DNA from: Cafeteria roenbergensis
Lineage: Eukaryota; Sar; Bigyra; Bicosoecida; Cafeteriaceae
DNA: 64,000 nt
Direction: 5' to 3'
Assembly (NCBI GenBank): GCA_008330645.1
Contig: VLTN01000038.1
Location: 248,001 to 312,000, forward strand
Part shown: positions 19,291 through 32,346 of the stretch, one piece after another
Numbering within the stretch: the first letter of the stretch is position 1
Layout: each line of letters starts with the position of its first letter
Notes under the pieces: generated by a model
The model's input: the letters and a program-made list of their open reading frames with translations, nothing else
What the model was told of the DNA's origin: nothing
Databases searched by the model: none
Position numbers and translations under genes: made by a program

Positions 19291-22200
19291 GCCTCGCTCG
19301 GCGGGTTGGCTGGGCGTGGCAGCGCCTTGGAGGGGCGGGGAGCCGGCCGCCCAGCACGAGTCGCGGACGCTGCCGCCGCCGCAGCCGACGACGGCGGCAG
19401 GCGCTGCCTCGCTTGGTCTTGGCGTGAGCGCTGGCGTTGGGGGCTCCGGCCGAACGATTCGCCGGGGGGCGCGTGGATGCGAACCTCCTCGCGCGCGCTG
19501 CCGCTGCTGCCGCCGCTGCGGCCAGTGGCACTTCCGCCACCGCTGACGGTCCGGTGAACCGACAGTGACGGGGACCTGACATCGCTTGAGAGTGCGGCAG
19601 CTGCCGCCGCCGCCAAGGAGGAGTGGCTGACGGGGCGCTGCCGGCTGCTTGGCCGAGCGACGCGCGTGTCGCCCGCACGGCCGGAGTCCCGCTTATCAAA
19701 CTCCGCACCCGCACCCGCACCCGCGTCGGCCATATCTTTGCCAGCTGCCGCCACGCCACTGCCGCCGCCGCCGCCACTGCCGCCGCCGCCGCCGCCGCCG
19801 CCGCCCTCCCCGGCCTCCGCCCCCATCTTGCGGTAGTATGCGGCCAGCGTGCGGTTGAACCGCCGCTGCACTGAGGAGGCCTTCAGACCCAGCTGCTCTG
19901 CCAGCGGTTTCACGTCTTCGACATCCAGCTCCAAGGCTGCGATGGGCACGCGACGAACGATGGCGGTTTCGTCGTCGCCAGTGTCGACGTCGTCGTTGAT
20001 CCCATACGCAGCCAGTCCTTCCAGGTGAGGTTTCACGCGGGCAAAGCCGGTTCCAGCAGTAGCGCCAGCGCCGGCATCACCCCCGACCCCGGCGTCGCCG
20101 TCCTCGTCAGGCGCTGCCCAGGCGTCGGTGACCCTGGCCGCACCGGCTCTCAGCGCCTGCGTCATGGCTCTGATGCCCTCCTCGCCCAGCTCCTCAGGGC
20201 GGGCTCTGCCAGCGAGCGACTTAGCCAGGAGGCGCCGACCTCGGAGCGTGAGCGGATCGGATGCGTAGTGGTCGAACGACTGGGCGGCTGATCCGGCCTT
20301 GATGCGGGCCAGGGGCTGATTGACTGCTGATGTACCGGTGATGCTGGAGGGCGTCGAGGTCGTGGAGCCTCGCGCGGGTGCTGGCGCGAGCGATTGACGA
20401 GCGCCAGCGGTTTCGCTCAGCCGGGCGGCGGCGCTGCCAGCAGCTGCATCACCAGCGGCAGCGGCAGCGGCAGCGGCAGCGCCAGCCCCAGGGGTGCCAG
20501 AGGCTCCCGACTCCGCGGCGGCAGCAGCAGCAGCGGCCGCCGCCGCCGCCAGGCTCATACCGTCTCCGGACGACAAGACACGTCTCAGCGGCGGTTTCGC
20601 CGCCGCCGCCGCCGCCCTGGAGGCGTTTGCCTGGGCGATTCGGGAGAGGAACCCCAGCGTCCTCGAGTCCGATGAGAGGTAGCTGAAGTCACCCGTCGCC
20701 CCGGCGCGGATGAGGAGTCGCTCGGCCTTTTCTCTGTTGAACGTCGAGTCATCAAGACGGTGGGCCAGGCGACGCTTCTGCTCCGCAGTGGCATCCGCAC
20801 TCCGCACGTGGAACTTGGCAAACACGCGAAACCGCTTGACGATGACGCGGTTGATGAGCTTCACGGCGCGCTCGGTGATGTGCTTGAGACGCTTTTGGGA
20901 CGGGGCCCTGAGCGAGGCCCAGGGCGGCGAAACCGCCGGGGCCCCGGGCGAGGCCGGGATGGGCGGTTTCCAGGCGGCGCGGCAGAACGGGTGTTGCAAC
21001 GCCTGCATAGCCGTGATTCGCTCAGAGGGCTCCTGCTTCAAGCAGAGGCCCACGAGGTCCCGGAACGCGTCTGGAACGGCAGCGCCTCTGCCGGCAGAGC
21101 CGGGTGGGTCGTCCGCGTGAGGCTTGTCCAGGCAGTCCAGCGGCGAAACCGCTTCGTCCTTGACCGCCCCCAGCATTGCAAAGTAGTCTGATGCCCCCGC
21201 GAAGGGGAAGCGGCCGGCCGCCACGGCCAGCAGCGACAGCCCCATGGCCCAGACGTCAGCCGGGTACGCGTAACCGCCGCCGTCCTGCGCGATGCGCTCG
21301 GGGCTCATGTACTGCAGCGTCCCCACCCACGTGTTGGCCAGCTCTACCGTGCCCTCCAGCTGTTTCGCGATGCCAAAGTCCGCCAGCCGGCACTCCCCGC
21401 CCCCCTGTGCCCTGAGGATATTTGCGGGCTTAATATCGCGGTGAAGCTGGCGCTGGGAGTGGAGGAATGCCAGGCCCCGGAAGACGTCAGCCGCGATGGT
21501 TGCCAGCTCTGCCGGGTGCTGGGACCCACCCGCGTCCACCAGGTCCTGCAGGGAGCCCCCGCTCATGTACTCCATCACGATGCAGACGGCGCCCTGCTCC
21601 TTGGCGCTGTAGGCGTCATACAGCCGCACGATGTTCGGGCACAGCTCCGCACCGAGGTCGGCGGCAGAGCCACCATCCACGGCAGAGCCGCCATAGGCGG
21701 CTCCGGCTGGGGACGGCGACGAGGCGCTGGAGAGCGTGTTGGCAGAGCTGTGGCCTGCCACGCTCGCTGCCGGAAACGTTCCGTCGATCACCAGCTCGTC
21801 GCCGCGCCCGTCCGGAGACCCCGATCCGGCAGAGCCGACGGCCACTTCGCCTGCAGAGCCCGCAGCCGTCACTGCCCTCGTTGAGTCCGGCAGCTTGGTG
21901 ATGTTGGCGTACAGCAGCTTCAGCTCTGCCGCCATTTGCTCGCGGTTTCGCGCCTCGTATACCCGGACCGACTTGACTGCGACGAGCCGCAGTGAGGGGA
22001 TGTGCAGAGCCAGGCTGACGCTGCCGCTGGCGCCGGAGCCGAGGGGCTCCAACGTCAGCAGCTCGTCCTTGATCGACCGCGGTTTCACGGCTCTGCCGAG
22101 GCCGAGGCCCGCCGCTGCGGCCGCCGCCTGCGACGTGGAGGCGGCTGCCGGCGCGGCTGCTGACTGGGGTCCGGAGAGGGCGCTGTATCCAGCTGTGCCA

Positions 22201-25200
22201 GGGCCGGTGGCGTCGTCTGCGGCGGCCGCCCGCACCAGTGCCTTGGCCAGGGCCTCGCTCAGCACGAAGGGGACCTTGCCGTCCGCCACCGCCCTCCTGG
22301 CTGCGACTGCTGCGGCGGCGGACGGGGATGCTGCGCCGTCCTCGGCAGAGCCACTTCCCTCAAGTCCTGCCGTCGCTTCGATGGCGCTGATGACGGCCTG
22401 CGCGGCGAGCGACGCGGGGTCGCTCACGTGGATGCCCCCCTCCTTGATCTCAAAGATACCCCCGATGCGCAGAGTCCCCGCGTCGCTCAGCTCCGTCTGC
22501 TGCCCCGAGAGACGCGGCCCGCGGCCGCCACCGCCGCCTCCTCCGCCGCCGCCGCCGCCGCCGCCGCCGCCTCCACGAGGGCTGTGGCCAGTCGACCACA
22601 GGCCGGCGCCACCAGCGACGTCGGCGTCGGCGTCGCCATTCTCCGCAGCCGCCCGACCGCTGGCACCGCTATGAATCCGCTCAATGCCGGAGCCATCGTC
22701 GCCACCGCCGCCAGCGCCTCCGCTGAGCCGAACAACACCTGACCCAGTCCCTGGCTCCAGCCGGCTGACCCCGCCGGCAACGCCCCCTCCCCCGCCCAGG
22801 TCCCCGCTGATGGCCAGGCTGATGCCCCGCTTCGTTGACAGAGAGCCCGACATGGACAGACCAGGACGCCCGCCCCCGCCCCCGCCCCCGCCACCGCCCC
22901 CGCCCCTGCCCCCGCCCCCGCCGCCGCCGCCGCCGCCGCCCCCAGCTGCAGCCCCGGACGCGGTTCCCCTTCCGGCTCTACCAGCTCTGCCCGGCAGAGC
23001 TATTCCACCTGAACTCACATCCAGCTGTATCGCCGGCCTGCTGCCGCCGCCCCCGGCACCTCCACCACCGCCGCCGGTACCGCCACCACCCCCTCCTCCA
23101 GCCACGGGTTCAATCATCTCCAGGTCACCGCCGCTCCCTCCCATCGGCTCGATCACGCCCGGGGCCACCATTCCCCCTCCAGTAGCGATCTGTAGGGACG
23201 GCCCCTTCTTTCGCCGCCGGCTAAACGATGAGCCGGTGCCGCCGAACGACCCCCCCGTCGAGTCAAACCCAGCCCCGCTCATAGACAGGCCGAGATTGTT
23301 CCCTGACGCGCCCGTGACGCCCAGCTGACCGGTCACCCCCAGACTCAGAAATGCCGATCCAAACGTGGACCCCATTGACGCGGAGTGGGGCGCCGACGAG
23401 TCGAGCACGTCCAAGCCGCCCACGCCGCCGCCACTGCCGCTGCCGCTGCCGCTGCCGCTGCCGCTGCCTAGCATAAGGCCGGGTCGACCTCCGCCGCCAC
23501 GGCCGCCGCCGCCACGGCCGCCGCCGCCACGGCCCAGCCGACCGCGCCCGGCTCTGCCTCCCACGCCGCCACGCCTCCCCCCCTCCTCGTCGTCCTCGCT
23601 GTCGGTGTCGATGCGAATTCCAGGGCCGTCGCTGTCGTCCGCGTCGTCCCCTGCGAACGGGACCTCCGCGGCAGAGCTGGCAACGGCAGAGCCACTTCCA
23701 CCACCACCGGCTGAAGTTGCAGTTGCAGTTGCAGTTGATTTGGGCGGGCCTGTGCCAATCTCCACCGCATCATCACTTGCCACGAGAGACGGCCGCGCGT
23801 TGGACGACTGACCCAAAACAGCCCGCAGCAGCATGGCGTCGCTGTGGCTGCTGGCGCCGGCGGCGGCCGTGCTTGCGGCTGTGCCGGACGCCGCTGCACC
23901 GGGCGCAGCCGGTGGCGACGATGCGTCGTCATGGCGCGATCTGCCCGTGACTGACTCGAGACCAGTCCCTGACTCGCCTTGTGCAAGGCGGCCAAACTCT
24001 CCGCCGTCGTGACCGCGCCTAGACGGGCGGCTGGAGGCGCCTCCGCCGCCACTGGCTCTGCCGCCACTGGCTCTGCCGCCGCTGGCTCTGCCGCCAGACC
24101 CAACGGCCTTGGCCGCGCGGCCAGGCGAGTAGGAGTGGGGGGAAGCCAGCCGGCCCGGCAGCCCCGGACCGCCGGGCGCCGTGGGGGCCTCGTCATCACC
24201 GCTGCTGTGGTCGTCGCGGGGGCGCGGGATCTGCACGGGCGAAGGGCCGTTTTGGTGGGCTCTGCCAACGGCTCTGCCGGAAGCTGTGGGGGGTGTCTGT
24301 GGTCGCGGCTGCTGCTGTGGCTGCTGCTGCTGCTGCCGTGGTGCGACGTCGTCTAGCGGAGCCGATGCGATGAGGGGCGCACGCTGACTGCGGCTCGACG
24401 TCCCGGGACGTTTCATCGATCGCCCGAAATCCTTCCCAGTCGCGGCAGCGGCAGAGCCCGCAGGGGACGAGGACGAAACGGATGACCCCGCGCCACCAGC
24501 GGGAGCCAAGCCGCCCCGCTGAGCGCTGAGACGCAAGAAACCGCCGCTGACGCGCCCGGCACCGCTGTCGACTCCGCCCGAGTCAGCGCTAAACGTCTCA
24601 GCGCTGATGCCGCCGTCGTTGCTGCCGCGGCGCCTGGCTCTGCCAGCAGAGCCATCGGCAGAGCCAGGCGCCAAGCTGGTCGCCGGCCGCACGCCCCCCC
24701 GTGCCAGCGGCAGGCCGGAGGGCGTCCCAGCCGGACCCCTGTGGCCTGTGCCTGGCCGGAGCGGCGTCACCCCGGCGGAGGTCACCCGGCCGCCGGTAGA
24801 GCCGACGCTGGCTCTGCCGCGGGGAGGCGTGGCGTTGGCTGGACGGCCGGCTGTTCCGGGCCGGGCTGCGTCTCCGAGCGGCGCTGATGCGGCAGCGATG
24901 GCGTCCTGAGCGCCGAGTGATGGGCGGTGGATGGTGTGCCGGCCAATCGACCCAGCCGGCGCGTGGGGCGACGGCGTAAAGTTATGCCGAGGAGGAGGCA
25001 TGCCCGGTCTGATGGGCGTGTGACTGGCTCCGGCAGAGCTGACGGCAAAGGCCGAACGGTTCGACGACGAGCCAGCAGTGTCAGCTGACGCGGCCACCTG
25101 GCCGTGAGGAACAGATCCGCCCCCGCCACCGCCGATGCCGATGCCACTGCCGCTGCCGCCCATGCCGATGCCACCGCCCGACGCTAGCGTGCTTGCGCCT

Positions 25201-26045
25201 GCGCTGAACGCTCCCCTGATTGCGTGGTGACTGGCGGCGCCGTCACGGCCAAACGATGCGCCGATGCCGTCGCTCATGCCCCCTCCAGCGCTGCGGCCGC
25301 TGTGCAGGCTGCTGGCGCCGTCGCCGGCGCTGGCGTCAGACCGTCCCGACGACGGCTCTGCCGCTGACAGCGACTGTCGGCGAGTTGCTCTTCGGAGCTC
25401 TGCCAGCGATCCGCCGGCTCGGCGGGCGGAATCGAGCGCGCTGGTGGGCCTGGCAGAGCCGCTTGAGCGGTCCGTTCCCGCCATCGGCGGCGATTCACCG
25501 GCAGAGCCGATTCCTCGCGATCGACCAAGGCCACCGCTGGCGAGTCCGGGGCCGGTCATCGGGCTCGGGTAGGCGAGGCTGAGGCTGGGCACAGCTCTGC
25601 CGTCGTGGGCTCTGCCGGACGCGTTGGGCGTGGCCGAGGCGAAGGGCGGCCCTGCAGCTGGTGTCGGCTGCGACAGCGGCGTGAGGCTGCCTCGCGGGCC
25701 CCGAGGGCGGGAGTGTGCGAGGGGCGCTTGTCCATGCCTTGCCGCTGAGGAGCGCATGCCCAGCCTCGGCGCTGGCAGAGCCGACGCCGACGCGGAGGAC
25801 GGGGACGAGGCGCCTCTGGGGCCGGCCGTGCTGGAGAGCCTAGCTTGGTGGGGCGACGCGGTCGCGAGCGGGGCGCCGCCGGGGGCAGGGCGTCCGCGGG
25901 CGGGCGTGGCGTGGATGCTGGCTGACCCGGTCGCGCTGCCCATGCCTGCGCCGTGGCTGGAGGCCGAGGCGGAGCGGCTGCCGGCGAGGCTCGAGCGTCC
26001 CGGCCGCGTCGACCGCTCCGCCCACGCGCCGCCACGGGGGTCCAT
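18984..26045 (-). CDS. giant MAP kinase kinase-like protein kinase
   Basis: A single 2353-residue frame starts at MDPRGGAWAERSTRPGRSSL (ATG at 26045). The kinase domain lies at about residues 1325-1690. The glycine loop is GSGASGSVSLA, the ATP-binding lysine is in VAVKSV, the catalytic loop is HRDIKPANIL (near 1535), the metal-binding motif is DFG, and the activation segment is LANTWVGTLQYMSPERI. The latter closely resembles MAPKKs (STE7 group), where the motif is VGT.xYMSPER, so this probably phosphorylates a MAP kinase. About 100 low-complexity residues are inserted between the helix-C region and CPNIVRLYDAY. A basic helical region follows the kinase (KHITERAVKLINRVIVKRF). The first 1300 residues are disordered, with long Gly, Ser and Ala runs. 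Usual MAPKKs have 350-500 residues, so this is exceptional. The disordered DNA is dense in the word GGCAGAGCC. Confidence 0.85.
19250..19285. repeat. (CTG)12 trinucleotide run inside the kinase gene
   Basis: Twelve perfect CTG units. In the kinase frame on the minus strand they are read as GCA and give a polyalanine run in the C-terminal region. A longer CTG run at 30232-30300 is read in a different frame as glutamine. Confidence 0.9.
22869..22943. repeat. CCGCCC/CCG-rich tract encoding polyglycine in the kinase
   Basis: An almost pure C/G tract of CCGCCC and CCG units. Read on the minus strand it gives a long glycine run with a few Arg residues in the disordered N-terminal half of the kinase. 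Similar shorter CCG tracts occur near 22540-22575 and 19770-19805. Confidence 0.85.
23434..23468. repeat. (CTGCCG)n hexanucleotide run in the kinase gene
   Basis: About six tandem CTGCCG units. On the minus strand they encode a short Gly-Ser repeat in the disordered part of the kinase. Confidence 0.85.
24054..24092. repeat. 15-bp tandem repeat built on the word GGCTCTGCC
   Basis: Copies of GGCTCTGCC start at 24054, 24069 and 24084, exactly 15 bp apart. In the kinase frame they give a GGRAS pentapeptide repeat. This is the densest local cluster of the interspersed word described separately. Confidence 0.9.
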
Positions 26046-26917
26046 TGTGAGCCCGGGGCGGGCCGATCAGGGGGCCGGGGCGAGGGCGCAGACGGCGCTG
26101 GCTGCCGGGGGCGGGCGTGGGCGCTGCCTTGCCTGCGCTCGAGCACCGCAGACGCAACAGCCGGGCAGCGGGGCGGTTGGCAGGCAGCGCGACTGCAGAA
26201 GCAGGGGCCTGGCGCCGGCGCCAGGACGGGCGCAGCAGCAGCCCAGGCGACCAGGCGAGGGGGGCAGCCGCGCCCTCGGCGCAGGGAGCGCGGTGGCAGC
26301 CTGCGGGCGGGCGCGCACCGCGGCCTGGCAGTGTGGGTCCGAGTCCAGGGCCGCCGGCTCTGGCTTGCCTGCCCGCCAAGCACAGGTTCGGGGGCAACCA
26401 GCTGGCTGCGGCGGGCGCGCACCCCGGCAGCGCTGGGCCTGCCATACCGGCCTGGGCACGTCTCACCGCGTCGTGGGCGGGCGCTGCGTCCGTCCAAGCC
26501 GGTCCGGCAGGCAGTGCAGCAGCGGCCGCGGAAAACCGCCCTCGGCCTTGTCCGGCTGGCCGGCGCAGGGCTGCCAGCGGCTGGGCCCGGATGCTGCGGC
26601 GCGGCGAGCCCGCTGGGCGTCCACGGACGAGACCGGCGGCCCCAGGGTGGGGCCAGGGCGGCCAGATGCCGCAGGCCGGCCTCTCCGCCAACGACCTCTG
26701 CCGGACACATCTGCGCCGCGGCCTCGCTGACTCTGCGGGCTAGTCGGGCTCCAAATAGGGGCGCACGAGGCGGCTGGAATGAGGGCGGGCGGCTCTGCCC
26801 GACGGCCTTTTTTTTGCGGACGCAGCGGACGGCGGCCTCGGCGGCATCAGCTCGCGCCTGCCGGCGGCACTGCGGCGCGCCTCCGCGAACCGGACGGAAC
26901 ACCGCCCCGCCTACCAG
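26046..26917. other. divergent intergenic stretch between kinase and bL19
   Basis: This very GC-rich stretch should carry promoters in both directions. A run of eight T residues near 26810 stands out about 110 bp before the bL19 ATG. One copy of the word GGCTCTGCC lies at 26791. Open frames here are arginine- and alanine-rich and unconvincing. Confidence 0.45.
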
Positions 26918-27808
26918 ATGGCCTCTGCTGCCATGAGGATCGCGGCCGGCGCCGCCGCCCGGGCGGCCCGCCCCAGCGTCTGCGCTCGCGCGGCAAGCGT
27001 GGCGGCGGCGCCCGGGCACCTGTGCCCCAGCCTCCCCCGCGCCATGAGCTCCGCGGCGGCCGAGCCGGCCGATGCCGCGTCCGCGGGCGCTGGTGACTCG
27101 GCCCCATTCGTCCCCGGCACCTCGGGCGAGCCTCGCCGCAAGTACCCCTCGCGCTTTCGTCGCGCGCGCTCCATGCTTCTCGACGTCATGGGCGACTCGC
27201 TCGACAAGACGCAGGCCAGGCTCAAGAAGATGCGGCCCGAGCTCCCCGCGTGGAACGTTGGCGACGCCGTGGAGATCGAGTACGCGTTCGAGCGCGGGGA
27301 CGCTGCCCCGGCAGTCATCCGCGGCTCCATCGTCGGCCGCCGCCGCAAGGGGCTCGACTCCAGCTTCGTGCTCAAGAACGAGATGGGCGACGACGTGATC
27401 ACCGCCCGCATCCCCGTCATGAGCCCCCTCCTGCGCTCCATGCGCGTGATGCGCCGGAACCACGTCCGCGGCGGGAAGCGCGTTCGCCGCGCCCAGCTCA
27501 CCTACCTCGAGCAGCGCCCCGTGAGCGACTTCCGCGTCACCGTGGATACCAAGGAGGAGTGGGAGCACGCTCTCGAGGCCAAGATCCGCCGCGAGCTCCA
27601 GCGCTCCGGCCGCAACTGGGGCAGCAAGTCCGTCGCCGAGGAAAAGGCAAAGATCTTCAAGACGGGCAAGGGCGTGGTGCGCGTCGACGCCGGAATGGAC
27701 TTTTCAAAGGCAGAGGTGGCGCGCGCGTCCGTGGCAGCCAAGGCCAAGCGCGCTGGCGCCGGGGCAGCCTCGGGCAAGGCTGCCAAGGGCGGGGCCCCTC
27801 GCAAGTGA
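26918..27808 (+). CDS. MRPL19: mitochondrial ribosomal protein bL19
   Basis: This is a structural protein of the large mitochondrial ribosomal subunit, 296 residues with no intron. The first 40 or so residues (MASAAMRIAAGAAARAARPS) are Ala/Arg-rich without acidic residues, as expected for a mitochondrial targeting peptide. The bL19 core follows at about residues 105-205: VGDAVEIEYAFERG, IRGSIVGRRRKGLDSSFVLK, IPVMSPLLRSMRVMRRNHVR, and GKRVRRAQLTYLEQRP. Bacterial bL19 is about 115 residues, so both the leader and a basic C-terminal tail of about 90 residues (AKAKRAGAGAASGKAAKG) are extensions. The ATG at 26918 was chosen because the presequence follows directly. Confidence 0.9.
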   Translation: MASAAMRIAAGAAARAARPSVCARAASVAAAPGHLCPSLPRAMSSAAAEPADAASAGAGDSAPFVPGTSGEPRRKYPSRFRRARSMLLDVMGDSLDKTQARLKKMRPELPAWNVGDAVEIEYAFERGDAAPAVIRGSIVGRRRKGLDSSFVLKNEMGDDVITARIPVMSPLLRSMRVMRRNHVRGGKRVRRAQLTYLEQRPVSDFRVTVDTKEEWEHALEAKIRRELQRSGRNWGSKSVAEEKAKIFKTGKGVVRVDAGMDFSKAEVARASVAAKAKRAGAGAASGKAAKGGAPRK

Positions 27809-28344
27809 GGCCACGCAGCCATGTTCCGGCGCGCAGGACGCTGGCGCCAGGCGAGCCCGGGGGCGGGGCGGAACGGCGCTGGCGCAGCCTGCAGGCGGGT
27901 GCGGCTGTGTTTTGTGGCTCGGCGCGCGCGACTCAAGCCAGGTTGTACAGGTGCGCGAGCGCGGCCGCACGCAGCGTCGCCCACCCCCACGCAGCGTCGC
28001 TCACCCCCACGCAGCGTCGCTCACCCCCACGCAGCGCCGCTCACCCCCACGCAGCGTCGCTCACCCCCACGCAGCGCCGTTACGAGCGCGGCCCCACGCA
28101 GCGCCCATTCATGCGTGCGCACGGCGCTGGCGCCAGGCGCCAGGGTGGCTGGCGCTCGCGGAATCGCATTGGCCAGCAAGCTGCGCGCTCGCTGAGGCTA
28201 CGCTGCCTGCAATCGATGTCACACACCCACACAGCGCAATCGAGCCAAGTCGGGCCGAGGGCGGGCGGGCGCCGGCGCCGTGTCCGGCCGGCCAGCCAGC
28301 CGGCATGGTGCTCACATTGCTGCGACGCTCGCCGCTGCCGTCGC
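27809..28344. other. convergent intergenic stretch with a 20-bp tandem repeat
   Basis: This lies between the ends of the bL19 gene and the cold-shock-like gene. Apart from the tandem repeat at 27969-28079 I see no gene or RNA. Confidence 0.5.
27969..28079. repeat. 20-bp minisatellite, about five and a half copies
   Basis: The unit is CACCCCCACGCAGCGTCGCT, with occasional change of GTCGCT to GCCGCT. It lies about 160 bp past the bL19 stop, between convergent genes, so it may sit in 3' untranslated sequence. Confidence 0.9.
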
Positions 28345-31068
<2,724 letters not shown>

Positions 31069-31235
31069 GACGCAAAGGGTGCTGTTCAGGTCTGCGGTAC
31101 TTTGAGGCGGCGCAGGGGGGCGGCGGGGGAGGGCCAGCGGCGTGGGAAGCGGCGGAAAAGGGCGGGGGCTTTGGAGGCCGGAAGCGAAAATCTGAATTGC
31201 GAAGCGAGGCTCGCGTGCCCGTCGCGCGCGCCCCT

Positions 31236-31745
31236 TCACAGGCGCCTCGCCGCCCGTTGCGGAAGCGAAGCCCCACCTGTGCAATACCGGATGCCGTCGC
31301 GCAGCGCGCACGCCGGCTGCTTGGCCCTGGGGCGCGGTTGGGGCGCGGCCTCGGGCTCACTGCTTTCCGCCACAACGCTGGTCAGGCGCCAGCTTGGGCG
31401 CGAGCTCGGCTCGCGCTGAGCCACGCACAGGAGCCGGGCCCCGCTGGCGGACACAAGGCGCATCGGGAAGACTGCCCAGCTGGGCGCCCCGCCCGCCCCC
31501 CGCGACCCGAGCGCGAGGAGGGCAGTGCCGCGCTGAAGCGCGAGCCGCCACGAGTGCTGCACGAAGCGGCGCAGAATGCAGAAGGTGTCGTCTCCCTCGA
31601 ACAGCCGCTCCGAGGCAATGGTGTCCTCGCCGTTGCTGGGCGTCATGGCGTACGCGAGAATGTCCACCGGGGCGACCATGGGCTCCTCAAGGAGCCGGGC
31701 CTGCATATCCAGTGGAGCGGCAATCCAGGAGGAAGCGGCGGCCAT
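31236..31745 (-). CDS. small hypothetical protein
   Basis: A 169-residue frame from MAAASSWIAAPLDMQARLLE. The composition is balanced and protein-like in the first two thirds (LAYAMTPSNGEDTIASERLF, DDTFCILRRFVQHSWRLALQ, AVFPMRLVSASGARLLCVAQ), unlike the Arg/Ala-rich shadow frames around it. The frame stays open upstream of the chosen ATG but loses this character. No family is recognised. It lies 167 bp upstream of the cold-shock-like gene on the same strand. It might be an exon of a larger gene. Confidence 0.4.
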   Translation of the reverse strand: MAAASSWIAAPLDMQARLLEEPMVAPVDILAYAMTPSNGEDTIASERLFEGDDTFCILRRFVQHSWRLALQRGTALLALGSRGAGGAPSWAVFPMRLVSASGARLLCVAQREPSSRPSWRLTSVVAESSEPEAAPQPRPRAKQPACALRDGIRYCTGGASLPQRAARRL

Positions 31746-32346
31746 CGCGACAAGGACGGGCACGGAGGCGGGATCGCCTCGGGCGAGATCCAGGTGGCTG
31801 GCGGAGTCGACGGGCGCGCTGCGACGCAGGCGCGGCCGAGTGCGCTGCGCGCCAGTCGGTTCGGGCGGCGCTGCCACTGACGATTGCTCGTCCGGAACGC
31901 GACTGCACTCAACTGATGGGCTCTGCTGGCCCGAATACGAAGCAGCGAATAGCCGAGATGAGTTCGGCGCTGAAACTCCCCCGGCGCGAGCACTTCCGCC
32001 AGGGCGCCTGGGCAAGCGGGCTGCCCGCGCGCTTGGCTGGGCCCGGCCGTGCTTTGCGCTGCGTGAGCGCTGCCCCTCCACCAGGCGCACGGCCAGCGGG
32101 CGGCACGGCGCGCCGGTCGCGCGCGCGCAGCCCCGAACTCGTGCCTGCACGCGCACTCGAGCGCAGCGCCACACTCGCCACGGCGAACTCGCTCGTGCGG
32201 CCGCTTGCTCGCGCCGAACTGGGCGCCTCGTTCCGCTCACCGCTCGCGCGCGCAATGCTGCTTCTTGGGGCGCGGTGAGGCAGAGCTGCGGGCGGGCGAC
32301 ACTCGCCCCGTCACGAGACCACTCGCAAAGAGTCAGGCCAACGCTC
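31746..32346. other. divergent intergenic stretch upstream of UMP synthase
   Basis: This should hold the UMP synthase promoter and that of the small minus-strand hypothetical. Frames are open on both strands but not protein-like. Nothing specific is seen. Confidence 0.4.

Noticed and set aside
25556-27568. A 670-codon minus-strand open frame overlapping the start of the kinase gene and bL19
   Set aside because: It is antisense to the well-supported bL19 gene and its translation is low-complexity.
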